Source: Phycisphaerales bacterium UBA7800
GTDB lineage: Bacteria > Planctomycetota > Phycisphaerae > Phycisphaerales > Phycisphaeraceae
Reading direction: 5' to 3'
Length of the DNA stretch: 64,000 nt
NCBI GenBank assembly: GCA_002480565.1
Contig: DLCK01000047.1
Location: forward strand, 24,837 to 88,836
Made by a program: the position numbers and the translations under genes. Shown piece by piece: positions 49,106 to 58,250 of the stretch. Positions within the stretch are counted from its first letter, which is position 1. The number at the start of each line of letters is the position of its first letter. The notes under the pieces are model-generated. The model had not been told where the DNA came from. It saw nothing but the letters and a program-made list of their open reading frames with translations, and made no database searches.

Positions 49106-52003
49106 TCAGTTTGCCACGATGTTCACCATGCGACCCTTGATGACGATGACCTTGCGGACGGTCTTGCCCTCAAGGAATGCTGCGACTTTTTCCTCGGCCT
49201 GGGCAAGCTCACCCATGGTGTCATCATCGGCGTCGGCTGGGACGGTAACCTTGCCACGGACTTTGCCGTTGACCTGTACGGGCAATTCGATTTCATTTTC
49301 GACCAGTAAAGCTTCATCATACTTTGGCCAAGCCGCGCGGGCGAGACTTTCTTCGTGACCCAATCGCTGCCACAGCTCCTCAGCCATATGCGGGGCGATG
49401 GGGCTTAGCAGCAGGACGAAACTTTCGGCCACTTCGCGGGACAGTTTGCCTGACTGCTTGACCAACTCATTGTTGAGTTCGATCAACGCTGCGATGGCTG
49501 TGTTATAACTCATGCGTTCCATGTCATCGGTGACGCGTTTGATGGTCTTGTGCAGCAACTTACGGATCGCTTCGGGAGCCTGCTCATCGGTGACGAGAAA
49601 TTCGTTGGTGTATTCATCGACATAGTTACGCCAGACACGTTGGAGGAAGCGGAATGGGCCAGCGATGTCGCGGGTGTTCCATATCTTGGATTGGTCCAGT
49701 GGCCCCATGTACATCTCATAAACGCGCATGGTGTCACAGCCGTACTCTTCGCAGATTTCGTCGGGTGTGACTGCGTTTTTCAGACTCTTACCCATCTTGC
49801 CGAACTCGCGTTTGACTTCTTTACCTTCGTAAAAGAACTTGCCTTGCTTTTCTTCAACCTTGGAAGCTTCAACATAAATGCCGCGTTCATCGGTGTAGGC
49901 ATAGGCTTGGATGTAACCTTGGTTAAACAGCTTGCCAAAGGGTTCGGGCGTAGAGACATATCCAAGGTCAAACAAAACCTTATGCCAAAAGCGTGCATAG
50001 AGCAGATGCAAGACGGCATGTTCCGCACCACCGACGTACAAGTCCACGCCACCGTTGTGGTATCCGCCGGACTTCTTCTTGCTCTTCATCCAGTATTGCT
50101 CAGCTTCACTGCTGGCGAAGGCTTCGGTATTTTTCGGATCAAGGAATCGCAGGAAGTACCAGCAACTGCCAGCCCACTGAGGCATGGAGTTGGTTTCACG
50201 GGTGTAGGTCTGTCCATCCATCGCAACCTTTAGCCAATCCTCGCCAGCACGTCCAAGCGGTGGTTGCGGCGCGGCATTGGGATCATTGCTGGCGGTCGGC
50301 TTAAAGTCTTCCATATGCGGATGCTCAACAGGCAGATCGCCTTCGGGCACCGCGTGGATCGAGCCGTCTTCGCCATGAAGAATCGGAAACGGTTCACCCC
50401 AGTAGCGCTGACGACTAAACAACCAGTCACGTAATTTGTACTGCACCTTGGGTTGGCCGAGTCCCTTGTCGGCAAGCCACTGCGTGATGAGCTGCTTGGC
50501 TTCGTCGGTGGGCTTTTCATCCAGTGTGATTTCGTCATTGCCTGAGTTGATCGCTGTCCCTTTACCATGGAAGCAATCGCCAAAAATGCCTGGATTTTGC
50601 AGGTATTTTTCAACCAGTGACTCGGAACCTTCTGCTGATTCATCGACGTTAAGACCACTTGCTTTGGCCTGTTCATCCAGCCAGTCAATGTCCGGGAGGA
50701 CCACCGGGATGATCGGCAAATTAAACGTGTTGGCAAAGGCAAAGTCGCGTGCATCATGGGCAGGTACCGCCATGATTGCGCCTGTGCCGTAACCCATCAT
50801 CACGTAATCAGCGATCCAGATCGGCGTCTTCTTGCCATTGACCGGATTGATTGCATACGCGCCGGTGAAGACGCCCGTTTTTTCCTTGCCTTCAGCCATG
50901 CGATCCATGTCGCTGCGACCTTCAGCAGCAGTTTGATACTCGGCGACAGCAGCTTTGTGATCGACCGTGCTGATGACATCCACAAGCGGATGTTCGGGGG
51001 CCAACACCATGTACGTTGCACCAAACAAGGTGTCAGGGCGTGTGGTGAAGACGCGCAGCGATTCGTCACTGCCGGCAATCTCAAAGTCCACCAACGCACC
51101 TTCACTGCGGCCGATCCAGTTGCGTTGCATGATCTTGATCGGTTCAGGCCAATCCACACCTTCCAAGTCGTCAGCCAAGCGTTCGGCGTAGGAGGTGATC
51201 CGCAACATCCACTGTTTAAGAGGACGCTTGAATACCGGGTGATTGCCACGCTCGGACTTGCCTTCGTTGGTCACTTCCTCGTTGGCCAACACTGTCCCCA
51301 AGGCAGGGCACCAGTTGACGGGAACTTCTTCAAGAAAGGCCAGTCGATTGAAGTCGATAAATTCACGTTGTTGGGCAGCGTCAAGTTCATGCCATTTGAT
51401 CGCGCCCACCGGATCGCCTTCCAATCCGGCAAGACCTTGAGCTTCAGCGAGTTTCAAATCACCGCTGGCATCGACGTAGGCTTCCTCGTTTTCCAACATG
51501 GCAATCAGTTCGCCAATCGGACGAGCTTTTTGCTGAGTCGGATCAAACCACGAGTTGAACAGTTGCAGGAAAATCCACTGCGTCCATTTGTAGTAGTCCA
51601 CATCGGTCGTCGAGACACAACGATCCCAATCATAACTCAAGCCCAACTGCTTAAGCTGGCGAACCATGTTGGCAATGTTCTGTTCCGTGGTGATCCGAGG
51701 ATGCACACCATGTTCAACTGCAAACTGCTCAGCAGGCAAACCAAAGGCATCAAACCCCATTGGATGCAGCACGTTAAAACCTTGCATCCGCTTGTAACGG
51801 CTGACAATATCCGTAGCGATATAGCCCAGGGGGTGACCCACATGCAGGCCGACACCTGAGGGATAGGGGAACATGTCCAGCACGTAATACTTGGGCTGAT
51901 CCGGGTTAAAACCCTCGTCACCGGGGTTGAGTGCTTTGAAGGTTTTGTTCTGATCCCAATAGGCCTGCCACTGTGGTTCAATTGTCTGCGGTTTGTATTG
52001 CAT
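49106..52003 (-). CDS. leuS: Leucyl-tRNA synthetase
   Basis: 965 residues, about 100 longer than E. coli LeuRS. Class I motifs: HIGH-type YPSGVGLHVGHPLGYIATDI (about residue 45) and KMSKS-type KMGKSLKNAV (Ser to Gly at the third position, a variant also seen in other deep-branching LeuRS). The editing domain block FTTRPDTLFGATYMVLAPEHPLV and the GTGAIMAVPAHDARDFAFA loop are present. An extra segment of about 60 residues (RPIGELIAMLENEEAYVDAS...AFLEE) precedes VNWCPALGTVLANEEV. ATG 52003 opens with the usual QTIEPQWQAYWDQNKTF. Followed by a small lipoprotein gene; divergent from dnaB with a repeat element between. Confidence 0.97.
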   Translation of the reverse strand: MQYKPQTIEPQWQAYWDQNKTFKALNPGDEGFNPDQPKYYVLDMFPYPSGVGLHVGHPLGYIATDIVSRYKRMQGFNVLHPMGFDAFGLPAEQFAVEHGVHPRITTEQNIANMVRQLKQLGLSYDWDRCVSTTDVDYYKWTQWIFLQLFNSWFDPTQQKARPIGELIAMLENEEAYVDASGDLKLAEAQGLAGLEGDPVGAIKWHELDAAQQREFIDFNRLAFLEEVPVNWCPALGTVLANEEVTNEGKSERGNHPVFKRPLKQWMLRITSYAERLADDLEGVDWPEPIKIMQRNWIGRSEGALVDFEIAGSDESLRVFTTRPDTLFGATYMVLAPEHPLVDVISTVDHKAAVAEYQTAAEGRSDMDRMAEGKEKTGVFTGAYAINPVNGKKTPIWIADYVMMGYGTGAIMAVPAHDARDFAFANTFNLPIIPVVLPDIDWLDEQAKASGLNVDESAEGSESLVEKYLQNPGIFGDCFHGKGTAINSGNDEITLDEKPTDEAKQLITQWLADKGLGQPKVQYKLRDWLFSRQRYWGEPFPILHGEDGSIHAVPEGDLPVEHPHMEDFKPTASNDPNAAPQPPLGRAGEDWLKVAMDGQTYTRETNSMPQWAGSCWYFLRFLDPKNTEAFASSEAEQYWMKSKKKSGGYHNGGVDLYVGGAEHAVLHLLYARFWHKVLFDLGYVSTPEPFGKLFNQGYIQAYAYTDERGIYVEASKVEEKQGKFFYEGKEVKREFGKMGKSLKNAVTPDEICEEYGCDTMRVYEMYMGPLDQSKIWNTRDIAGPFRFLQRVWRNYVDEYTNEFLVTDEQAPEAIRKLLHKTIKRVTDDMERMSYNTAIAALIELNNELVKQSGKLSREVAESFVLLLSPIAPHMAEELWQRLGHEESLARAAWPKYDEALLVENEIELPVQVNGKVRGKVTVPADADDDTMGELAQAEEKVAAFLEGKTVRKVIVIKGRMVNIVAN

Positions 52004-52128
52004 AGTCTTATTCTAATCTCGCGTGCGTCAAAATCGTGTATCGGAAACAGGTATTGTGATTAGCCAGCGTGTGTTAAGCAAGCCGAGGGCAAAATTACAT
52101 TTTTCGGTCAGATGGATGCCTGATTTTT

Positions 52129-52243
52129 TTAACACAAAGGCACGAAGGACACGAAGGTCACGAAGAAATACAAATAAAACCGAAACCAAATGCTTAACTG
52201 TCTTGTCCTTTGTGCCTTTGTGATCTTCGTGCCTTCGTGTTAA
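52129..52243. repeat. Long inverted-repeat element related in layout to the CACAGAG family
   Basis: The left arm 52129-52165 is built of three tandem (A/C)ACGAAGG-like units after TTAACACAAAGGC. The right arm 52208-52243 is its near reverse complement, ending GCCTTCGTGTTAA. Same plan as the CACAGAG elements (short tandem subunits in each arm, TTAA-type end) but different sequence. It lies between the divergent leuS and dnaB genes. The rest of this 349-bp gap (52004-52352) shows no gene. Confidence 0.7.
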
Positions 52244-52352
52244 ACATTTGACCGTTGAAATTCTCAGCAAAGGTCGATTGCCTGTGGATATCCTGGCATT
52301 TCTAAAAATCAGGTGATTCACCAAGCCAAAATGTTGTATCCTGTGAGCATCC

Positions 52353-53780
52353 ATGAGTGAAAAGAAACGCTACAAGAAAAAAGACGACGAGCAGCCGGAC
52401 ATTGATCTGTCGAAGATTTTCGACAAGATGCCTCCCAATGCCTATGAAGCGGAATGCGCCCTGCTGGGGTCGATGATTCTCGATTCAGAGGTCATTGGTG
52501 ACGTGGTTCAGATCATGTCCGGCGAGAAGGACTTTTACAAAGCCTCGCATGGCGTGGTCTACAAAACCCTCGTCGATATTTACGATAAAGCAGAGCCTGT
52601 CGACCTGGTGCATTTGAAGCAACGCCTTGATGACCAGAACCAACTCGAAGGCATCGGCGGGATCGAATACCTCGTCGAACTTGTCGAAGCGGTTCCCTCA
52701 GCACTGAGCGCCCCGTACTATGCCAAGATCGTCAACGACAAGGCGGTTCTCCGTGGACTCATCGGTTCGGCAACGGATATTCTGCATAAGGCATATCACA
52801 CCGCTGAACCGGTCGACAATCAGGTCGACATCGCAGAACAGGCGATTTTCAACCTCCGTCAGAACGGCAACTCCAACGAAGCGACCCTGCTTAAGCAACT
52901 GCTCGAAGAAGCACTCGACCGTATCGACACCCACGACGGACGCTCGATCACCGGTGTGGAGACCGGCTACTACGAGTTCGATGAAATGACCAGTGGCCTG
53001 CAGAACGGCGAAATGATCATCCTTGCTGCCAGACCGTCAATGGGTAAAACCGCGCTGGGTTTGAACATGGCTGAACACATCGCTGTCGCCAACAAGCAAC
53101 CCGTCGCGGTTTTCAGTTTGGAAATGGGTAAGGCGCAACTCGCTGAACGTCTGATGGCCTCCAACTCCGGCGTGGACTCGCAGAAAATTCGTAAACGCAT
53201 GCTTGGCGGTGATGACTTTTTACGTCTCCAGGAATCCTGTGCCGCGCTGTCCGAGGCACCGTTGTACATTGATGACACACCTGGCCTGTCAATTCTCGCA
53301 TTGCGTGCCAAAGCCCGTCGTCTTGCTGCCCGGTATGGCATTAAAGCGATCATGATCGACTACCTGCAGTTGATGAGTGACCCCGGCTCAGAATCGCGTC
53401 AGCAGGAAGTTTCCAACATATCACGTAATGTCAAAGGACTCGCCCGTGACCTGAATGTCCCGGTGGTCTGTCTAAGTCAGCTTAACCGTGGTGCAGAAAA
53501 CCGTGAAGGCCACCGCCCGCGCATGGCCGACCTGCGTGAATCAGGCAGTATCGAACAGGATGCCGACGTGGTGTTGATGCTCCATCGCGAAGAGTATTTC
53601 CACAACGGTGATGAAGAATGGAAACAAGCTCATCCCGAACTGGTGGGCACTGCCGAAATCATCATCGCCAAACAACGTAACGGCCCAACCGGTTCAGTCC
53701 ATCTGCAGTTCCATGGCGCAACGACCCGCTTTAACAACCTCTCACATGCAGCACCAGGCAGCGGTGTGTCGGCGTTTTGA
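52353..53780 (+). CDS. dnaB: Replicative DNA helicase DnaB
   Basis: 475 residues, standard length, no intein. Lysine-rich start (SEKKRYKKKDDEQ), then the N-terminal domain PPNAYEAECALLGSMILD, the linker, and the RecA-like C-terminal domain. Walker A is ARPSMGKTALGLNMAEH. Further blocks are FSLEMGKAQLAERLMAS, Walker B IKAIMIDYLQLMS, the arginine/DnaB motif VVCLSQLNRGAENREGHRPRMADLRESGSIEQDADVVLMLHREEY and IIIAKQRNGPTGSVHLQFH. Unwinds DNA at the replication fork as a hexamer. Monocistronic here, followed by 141 bp and then the SPFH/NAD-kinase-like pair. Confidence 0.97.
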   Translation: MSEKKRYKKKDDEQPDIDLSKIFDKMPPNAYEAECALLGSMILDSEVIGDVVQIMSGEKDFYKASHGVVYKTLVDIYDKAEPVDLVHLKQRLDDQNQLEGIGGIEYLVELVEAVPSALSAPYYAKIVNDKAVLRGLIGSATDILHKAYHTAEPVDNQVDIAEQAIFNLRQNGNSNEATLLKQLLEEALDRIDTHDGRSITGVETGYYEFDEMTSGLQNGEMIILAARPSMGKTALGLNMAEHIAVANKQPVAVFSLEMGKAQLAERLMASNSGVDSQKIRKRMLGGDDFLRLQESCAALSEAPLYIDDTPGLSILALRAKARRLAARYGIKAIMIDYLQLMSDPGSESRQQEVSNISRNVKGLARDLNVPVVCLSQLNRGAENREGHRPRMADLRESGSIEQDADVVLMLHREEYFHNGDEEWKQAHPELVGTAEIIIAKQRNGPTGSVHLQFHGATTRFNNLSHAAPGSGVSAF

Positions 53781-53921
53781 GAGACGGGTTAACCAATTCT
53801 AGCCAATGTGTTTGACTGTAAGGTGGGGGAATGCAGTGATCGCTGATTAGCTGAGAAAGTTTTTGTTAATTACGGACGCAATAGTCTTAATTGGTTAGAA
53901 ATATTCAACAAGGAAACGAAC

Positions 53922-54947
53922 ATGCTTGGATTCCGGTATATCAAAGTTGAACCCACGGATTTTGTATTGCAACATAAAGGTGGCAATGTGGTGCGTGAAG
54001 GTGCTGGCATTTCCTTTTTTTACTATTCGCCGACTTCTTCACTTGTACTCATTCCCATGAGCAGTGTTGATGTGCCGTTTATCTTTGAGGAAGTGACTGC
54101 AGACTTTCAGCAGGTCACCATTCAAGGGCAACTGACATATCGTGTTGTTGATCCCAAAAAACTTTCGCAATTGATGAATTTTACCCTTGCAGGTAAGGGC
54201 AATGGATATGTTTCAGACGACCCCAAAAAATTACCTAAACGTTTGATTAACCACACTCAGGTACTTACGCGATCATCTTTGAAATCGCTGCCATTGCGTG
54301 AAGCACTTGGACAATCTGACTTACTAGTTGCCGCCTTACGTGAAGGGTTGGAAAACGCTCCTGGTATTTTGTCACTTGGCATTGAGGTGCTTGGCCTTTC
54401 GATTCTGGCAATAAAGCCTACGCCTGAAACATCCCGTGCTTTGGAAGCTGAAGCCCGTGAACAGATTTTGCGTTTAGCTGACGAAGCGATCTATGCACGC
54501 CGAAATGCTGCTGTTGAGCAGGAACGTAGTATCAAGGAAAATGAATTAAATACAGAAATCGCAGTTGAAAACAAAAAACGTCAGATTCGTGAAACCCAAA
54601 TGGAGGCAGAAAAATCCGTTCAGAAAAAACGCAGTGAAATGCAGGAAGCGAAGATGGGGGCCAATATTGCCTTGGAAGAAAAGAACAAAGATTTGGTTGC
54701 ACTGACAACCGCTAATAGCCGAGAGGAATCTGATTCCAAGGCTTATGGCATTGAGGTCATGATTAAGGCGTTGGCTAATGTGGATCCCAAAGTACTTCAG
54801 GCATTGACCAACGTCGGTATGGACGCCAGTCAATTGATTGCTCAATCATTTAGAGAATTAGCGGAAGGCGCAGATAAAATTGGACAGCTAAACGTATCTC
54901 CAGATCTTTTACGTGAATTAATATCAAAAGAAAAAATTCATCAATGA
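53922..54947 (+). CDS. SPFH/band-7 domain protein paired with an NAD-kinase-like gene
   Basis: 341 residues from ATG 53922 with AAGGAA 6 nt upstream. N-terminal SPFH/band-7 domain (about 5-190): FRYIKVEPTDFVLQHKGGNVVREGAGISFFYY, the VDVPFIFEEVTADFQQVTIQGQLTYRVVDPKKL strand series, and SLGIEVLGLSILAIKPTPETSRALEAEAREQILRLADEA. A long coiled coil follows (about 190-275: NAAVEQERSIKENELNTEIAVENKKRQIRETQMEAEKS). There is no N-terminal membrane helix, so any membrane contact would be peripheral. SPFH proteins form ring or cage assemblies at membranes. Its stop overlaps the next start (ATGA), indicating tight coupling with that gene. Codon and base composition look AT-richer than dnaB and the genes that follow (by eye), so transfer is possible. 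Confidence 0.85.
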   Translation: MLGFRYIKVEPTDFVLQHKGGNVVREGAGISFFYYSPTSSLVLIPMSSVDVPFIFEEVTADFQQVTIQGQLTYRVVDPKKLSQLMNFTLAGKGNGYVSDDPKKLPKRLINHTQVLTRSSLKSLPLREALGQSDLLVAALREGLENAPGILSLGIEVLGLSILAIKPTPETSRALEAEAREQILRLADEAIYARRNAAVEQERSIKENELNTEIAVENKKRQIRETQMEAEKSVQKKRSEMQEAKMGANIALEEKNKDLVALTTANSREESDSKAYGIEVMIKALANVDPKVLQALTNVGMDASQLIAQSFRELAEGADKIGQLNVSPDLLRELISKEKIHQ

Positions 54948-55882
54948 AGCGTCTGACTGAAAACAAAATTATTCTTGTTGTCCGCCAGACACGACTGGAT
55001 GAGTTGATCGCTCGCTTTAATACTGAGGATCAGGCCCGATTTTATGTTGAACATCTAGGTGCCGATTTCTCTGATTATCTTTTGGAGGATCGGACGTATA
55101 AAGCTGCTATCAGCCAAACAGAAATGATACTCGCTGAATATGGACGTGTTCAGATGTTGGATCGTCAGTTCGTTCCCAACTTCATCTTTGGCCCCAATGA
55201 TACTGTATTGGCATTGGGGCAAGATGGGTTGGTTGCCAACGTCCTAAAATATCTCAACGGCCAATATCTCATTGGTGTGAATCCTGATCCCCAACGATGG
55301 GAAGGCGTCCTGCTGCCATTTGGTGTTTCTGATTTGAAGCTATTAATACCAGAGGTGTTTGCTAAGCATCGGAATGTTAAGACTATTACAATGGCACAGG
55401 TCCAGCTAAATACTGGCGAGAAACTCTACGGAGTTAACGATCTGTTTCTTGGTCCGCGTACGCATACTTCAGGTCGATACGCCATTCACACAGGGAAGAA
55501 ACAGGAAAATCATAGTTCTAGTGGTGTTGTGGTTTCGACAGGACTTGGATCGACAGGTTGGTTGCGCAGTATTCTTGCTGGGTCGATGGGCATTGTTTCT
55601 TCCATAGATGGTCGATCTGGGAAAATCAAAAAGAATCAAAATTTTGCATGGGATGCCGATCATCTTTGTTTTTCAGTTCGAGAACCTTGGCCCAGTCGCT
55701 CATCCAAAGCGAATATCACTTTTGGAAAAGTCACCGCGAACAACCCCTTGATTCTCATTTCCCAAATGCCTGAAAACGGTGTTATTTTCAGTGATGGCAT
55801 TGAGTCTGATTTTCTACTATTCAATGCCGGTACACAAGCCACCATCACAATAGCAGATAAACAAGGCTATTTGATTACCTAA
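54944..55882 (+). CDS. Diverged NAD-kinase/diacylglycerol-kinase-fold protein coupled to SPFH
   Basis: 312 residues, ATG overlapping the SPFH stop. The NAD-kinase fold is visible in order: a GGDGT-like nucleotide loop DTVLALGQDGLVANVLKYL (GQDG 92-95, keeping the catalytic Asp but with Gln for the first Gly), LIGVNPDPQRWEG (112-116, matching the GxN-xP/xxxGFL step), NDLFLGPRTHTSGRYAI (VND 164-166, equivalent of the NE/ND substrate motif), and VVVSTGLGSTGWLRSI (STGLGSTGW 198-206, equivalent of STPTGSTAY). The C-terminal domain ends IFSDGIESDFLLFNAGTQATITIADK, with the DG-x-x-x-x-hxxG strand of NAD kinases. N-terminal 75 residues (NKIILVVRQTRLDELIARF, a common NADK opening) included. Likely phosphorylates NAD(H) or a related nucleotide or lipid. 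Operon partner of the SPFH protein; physiological role unknown to me. Confidence 0.75.
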   Translation: MKRLTENKIILVVRQTRLDELIARFNTEDQARFYVEHLGADFSDYLLEDRTYKAAISQTEMILAEYGRVQMLDRQFVPNFIFGPNDTVLALGQDGLVANVLKYLNGQYLIGVNPDPQRWEGVLLPFGVSDLKLLIPEVFAKHRNVKTITMAQVQLNTGEKLYGVNDLFLGPRTHTSGRYAIHTGKKQENHSSSGVVVSTGLGSTGWLRSILAGSMGIVSSIDGRSGKIKKNQNFAWDADHLCFSVREPWPSRSSKANITFGKVTANNPLILISQMPENGVIFSDGIESDFLLFNAGTQATITIADKQGYLIT

Positions 55883-55937
55883 TAGCATGATAATCACTTC
55901 TACTTTTGAGTCTGAAAAGGGGGGCATCCTTCGGATT

Positions 55938-57647
55938 TCAAATATCATACTGCCCAGTGTTCGTGGATAGCTCATTCGTCTTAAGCAATAAAAATGTCCG
56001 GTCATCCGCTCTTGGGGCGTTGCCTTCGTACTCATCGAGCAGCATGGTCAGCGTGTCGTGTAATGCGTAAGCCTTTTCGTCTCCGCGTTCGTTGTAGACG
56101 CCGATGAACATATTCATGACGCCTTCAATTTGCAGCATGCGGCCTTCGTCGTTGACGGATTCGGTTAAGCCATCGGTGTAAAGGCAGAGCAATTCGTTGT
56201 CGGCTAACTTCACGGTTTCACTGGCATACTCCGTGGCGATAAAACCCAGTGGCGGATGCAGGCCAATGGAGAGTTTGCGACAGTTACCATCGGGGGACAC
56301 GAGCATGGCAGGGGGGTGGCCGGCATTGATCGACTCCAGTTCGCGCGATGCAGGGTCGAAGATCATCATGTTGGCGGTGACGAATGATTCGCCGGGCAGG
56401 GTCTTCATCAGGTAATTGTTGAACCGCGTCATCAACTCTGTCAGTGGCAAGGTGGACTCCACTGCGGTGTGAAACAGGGCGTGCAGGGAGGCGGTGACGA
56501 TGGCGGCCTGCATGCCTTTGCCACAGACATCGCAGATGGTCAGATAGATTTTGCCATCGCTGGCTTTGCGGACATCGACATAATCGCCGCCAACATATTT
56601 GCAGGGTTCAAAGCCGATGGCAATGTCGGCATCGTCGAGTTGGACATTCATGGGGATCAGCGCGTTTTGGATATTGGATGCCTGTTGGAGTTCCTTTTCC
56701 ATCGCTGCTTGTTGTTCAGCTTGTTTGCGGGCGATCCATGCGGTGTTGGTCTGTTTGTATTGTTCGACAGCCAGGGATGCCAGGGCCAGCCATTCCACCG
56801 TGCCGTATTCCGCAGGGAAGGTCGCGTAAAGCACCTGCATGACGTTATCGTTGATGGTGATGGGGCAGGCAAGGACGGCCAACGCCTGCTTGTCATCTGC
56901 CAGGGAGAGTTCCATGACGCTGTCATCTGCCGAATCGGTGTTGGTGGCAATGACGGGGGACTGATGTTCAATCACGCCCCGCAATAGTGTCCGCGAGATG
57001 TAGGGAATTTCGTCGCTTCGCCAGTTGTGTGCGTATTGGGGTTCAATCAGCGGGATCGGTGGCATGTCCGGATCGTTGATATCCAGTTCAAAGGTGATGG
57101 CGGATATGCCGTGATAAAGCTTGCTGATGAGAATCCGAGCGAGTTTGAGCAGGCGGTCCTGGTGGGTTGGCGTGGTGAGTAAATCCTCTGCAAAGCGGAT
57201 GAGTGTTTGAAGATGATTGGCATCAATGGGAGGTGCCTGTTGAGCATCAAGTCGCGTGATCGGGCCGGTGGGTTCATCACTGACATTAAGGCTGGTGTGA
57301 TGCGTGCCAGGGCGTTGGGCGCGACGCTCAGGAAGGTCGCCTTCCACGGCATAGTGCAGTTGGAACTGCTCAATGGCAACGGTGTCGTTGGGTTGGAGCA
57401 GGTGGTCTTCGGTAATGCGTTGGTTGTTGACGAGGGTGCCGTTGCGACTGTTGAGGTCTTTGACCCACCATTGGCCATGGGCGTCGGCATAGACTTCTGC
57501 ATGCTGACGGCTGACAGTCTGGTCAGGTAGCGTGATATCCACCTCAGGCGATCGGCCGATGATCTGTTGTGAACCGGTCAGCGAGACCTGTCGTGTGGTG
57601 TGACCTTGTGAACTGATGGTGAAAAAGCAGTTGGCAGCTTGCGTCAT
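55938..57647 (-). CDS. FHA-GAF-SpoIIE-type PP2C phosphatase (partner-switching regulator)
   Basis: 569 residues. FHA domain about 8-100: QQIIGRSPEVDITLPDQTVSRQHAEVY and DLNSRNGTLVNNQRI, with the Arg, Ser and Asn residues that read phosphothreonine. A GAF-like region is at about 135-310. The SpoIIE/RsbU-type PP2C domain runs about 330-555: CKYVGGDYVDVRKASDGKIYLTICDVCGKGMQAAIVTASLHALFH (metal-binding Asp), INAGHPPAMLVSP, LLCLYTDGLTES and RADDRTFLLLK. Such enzymes dephosphorylate STAS-domain anti-anti-sigma factors, and a STAS gene lies 153 bp upstream on the same strand (57801). No HATPase anti-sigma kinase gene is in the window. The FHA domain could dock a phosphothreonine from a Hanks-type kinase such as the one at 46027 (inference). 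Confidence 0.92.
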   Translation of the reverse strand: MTQAANCFFTISSQGHTTRQVSLTGSQQIIGRSPEVDITLPDQTVSRQHAEVYADAHGQWWVKDLNSRNGTLVNNQRITEDHLLQPNDTVAIEQFQLHYAVEGDLPERRAQRPGTHHTSLNVSDEPTGPITRLDAQQAPPIDANHLQTLIRFAEDLLTTPTHQDRLLKLARILISKLYHGISAITFELDINDPDMPPIPLIEPQYAHNWRSDEIPYISRTLLRGVIEHQSPVIATNTDSADDSVMELSLADDKQALAVLACPITINDNVMQVLYATFPAEYGTVEWLALASLAVEQYKQTNTAWIARKQAEQQAAMEKELQQASNIQNALIPMNVQLDDADIAIGFEPCKYVGGDYVDVRKASDGKIYLTICDVCGKGMQAAIVTASLHALFHTAVESTLPLTELMTRFNNYLMKTLPGESFVTANMMIFDPASRELESINAGHPPAMLVSPDGNCRKLSIGLHPPLGFIATEYASETVKLADNELLCLYTDGLTESVNDEGRMLQIEGVMNMFIGVYNERGDEKAYALHDTLTMLLDEYEGNAPRADDRTFLLLKTNELSTNTGQYDI

Positions 57648-57800
57648 ACTGTCATTGTAGGACGGGGACGGACGTGGGGAAAGACTTGTGCAACTGTGAT
57701 TTGATGCGCAGTGAACAGCGTGATGCGAAACGTTAACGGTTTGGCATCGTCATCAATGATAGAGGAACGGTTGGATTTACAGGTGAATCGGATGGATCAC

Positions 57801-58172
57801 TCAACCGCCGACGAACTTGGGGTCCAGTGCGGCTTGGGGGTTTTTGTGGATTTTCAGAACCTTGTCGAGTCGTGTAAGCTTGAAGACTTCCATGAGATTT
57901 TTGTCAATGGAACACAGACGCAGTTCGCCTTTGGCGGCCTTGACTGCTTTGTTGACTGCCATGAGGGTGCCAAGCATTGCAGAGGAGATGTGCTTGACAT
58001 TCTCAAAGCTGATGAGGATTTTGGGATGACCGGCTTTCTCGATGACGCCAAGCATTTGTTCTTTGATGCGTTCGATGACGATCTGATCGAGGATGTTGGT
58101 TTCCATAAATTCGATGACGTGTGCTTCACCGATATGTTGAACCATCAATGATCCGGAGTTCGCTTCAGCCAT
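57801..58172 (-). CDS. STAS-domain anti-sigma factor antagonist
   Basis: 123 residues from ATG 58172 (AAGGGCAG upstream). A single STAS domain: HVIEFMETNILDQIVIERIKEQMLGVIEKAGHPKILISFENVKHISSAMLGTLMAVNKAVKAAKGELRLCSIDKNLMEVFKLTRLDKVLKIH. The phosphorylatable Ser is in the loop VKHISSAMLG, in the position of the SpoIIAA Ser. The switch is normally phosphorylated by a HATPase kinase and dephosphorylated by a SpoIIE-type phosphatase, here likely the product of the next gene (55938). The C-terminal 15 residues (KNPQAALDPKFVGG) are extra. Cytoplasmic. Confidence 0.93.
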   Translation of the reverse strand: MAEANSGSLMVQHIGEAHVIEFMETNILDQIVIERIKEQMLGVIEKAGHPKILISFENVKHISSAMLGTLMAVNKAVKAAKGELRLCSIDKNLMEVFKLTRLDKVLKIHKNPQAALDPKFVGG

Positions 58173-58250
58173 GGTTACTGCCCTTGTCTCTTGCTGATAA
58201 CTAATATTTCAAACAGGTCTAGAGTTTTAATCGTCCTGTTTTTATCATGA

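Noticed and set aside
50756..51859. 367-codon frame antisense to leuS
   Set aside because: The LeuRS reading frame is certain here; the antisense frame has no features of its own.
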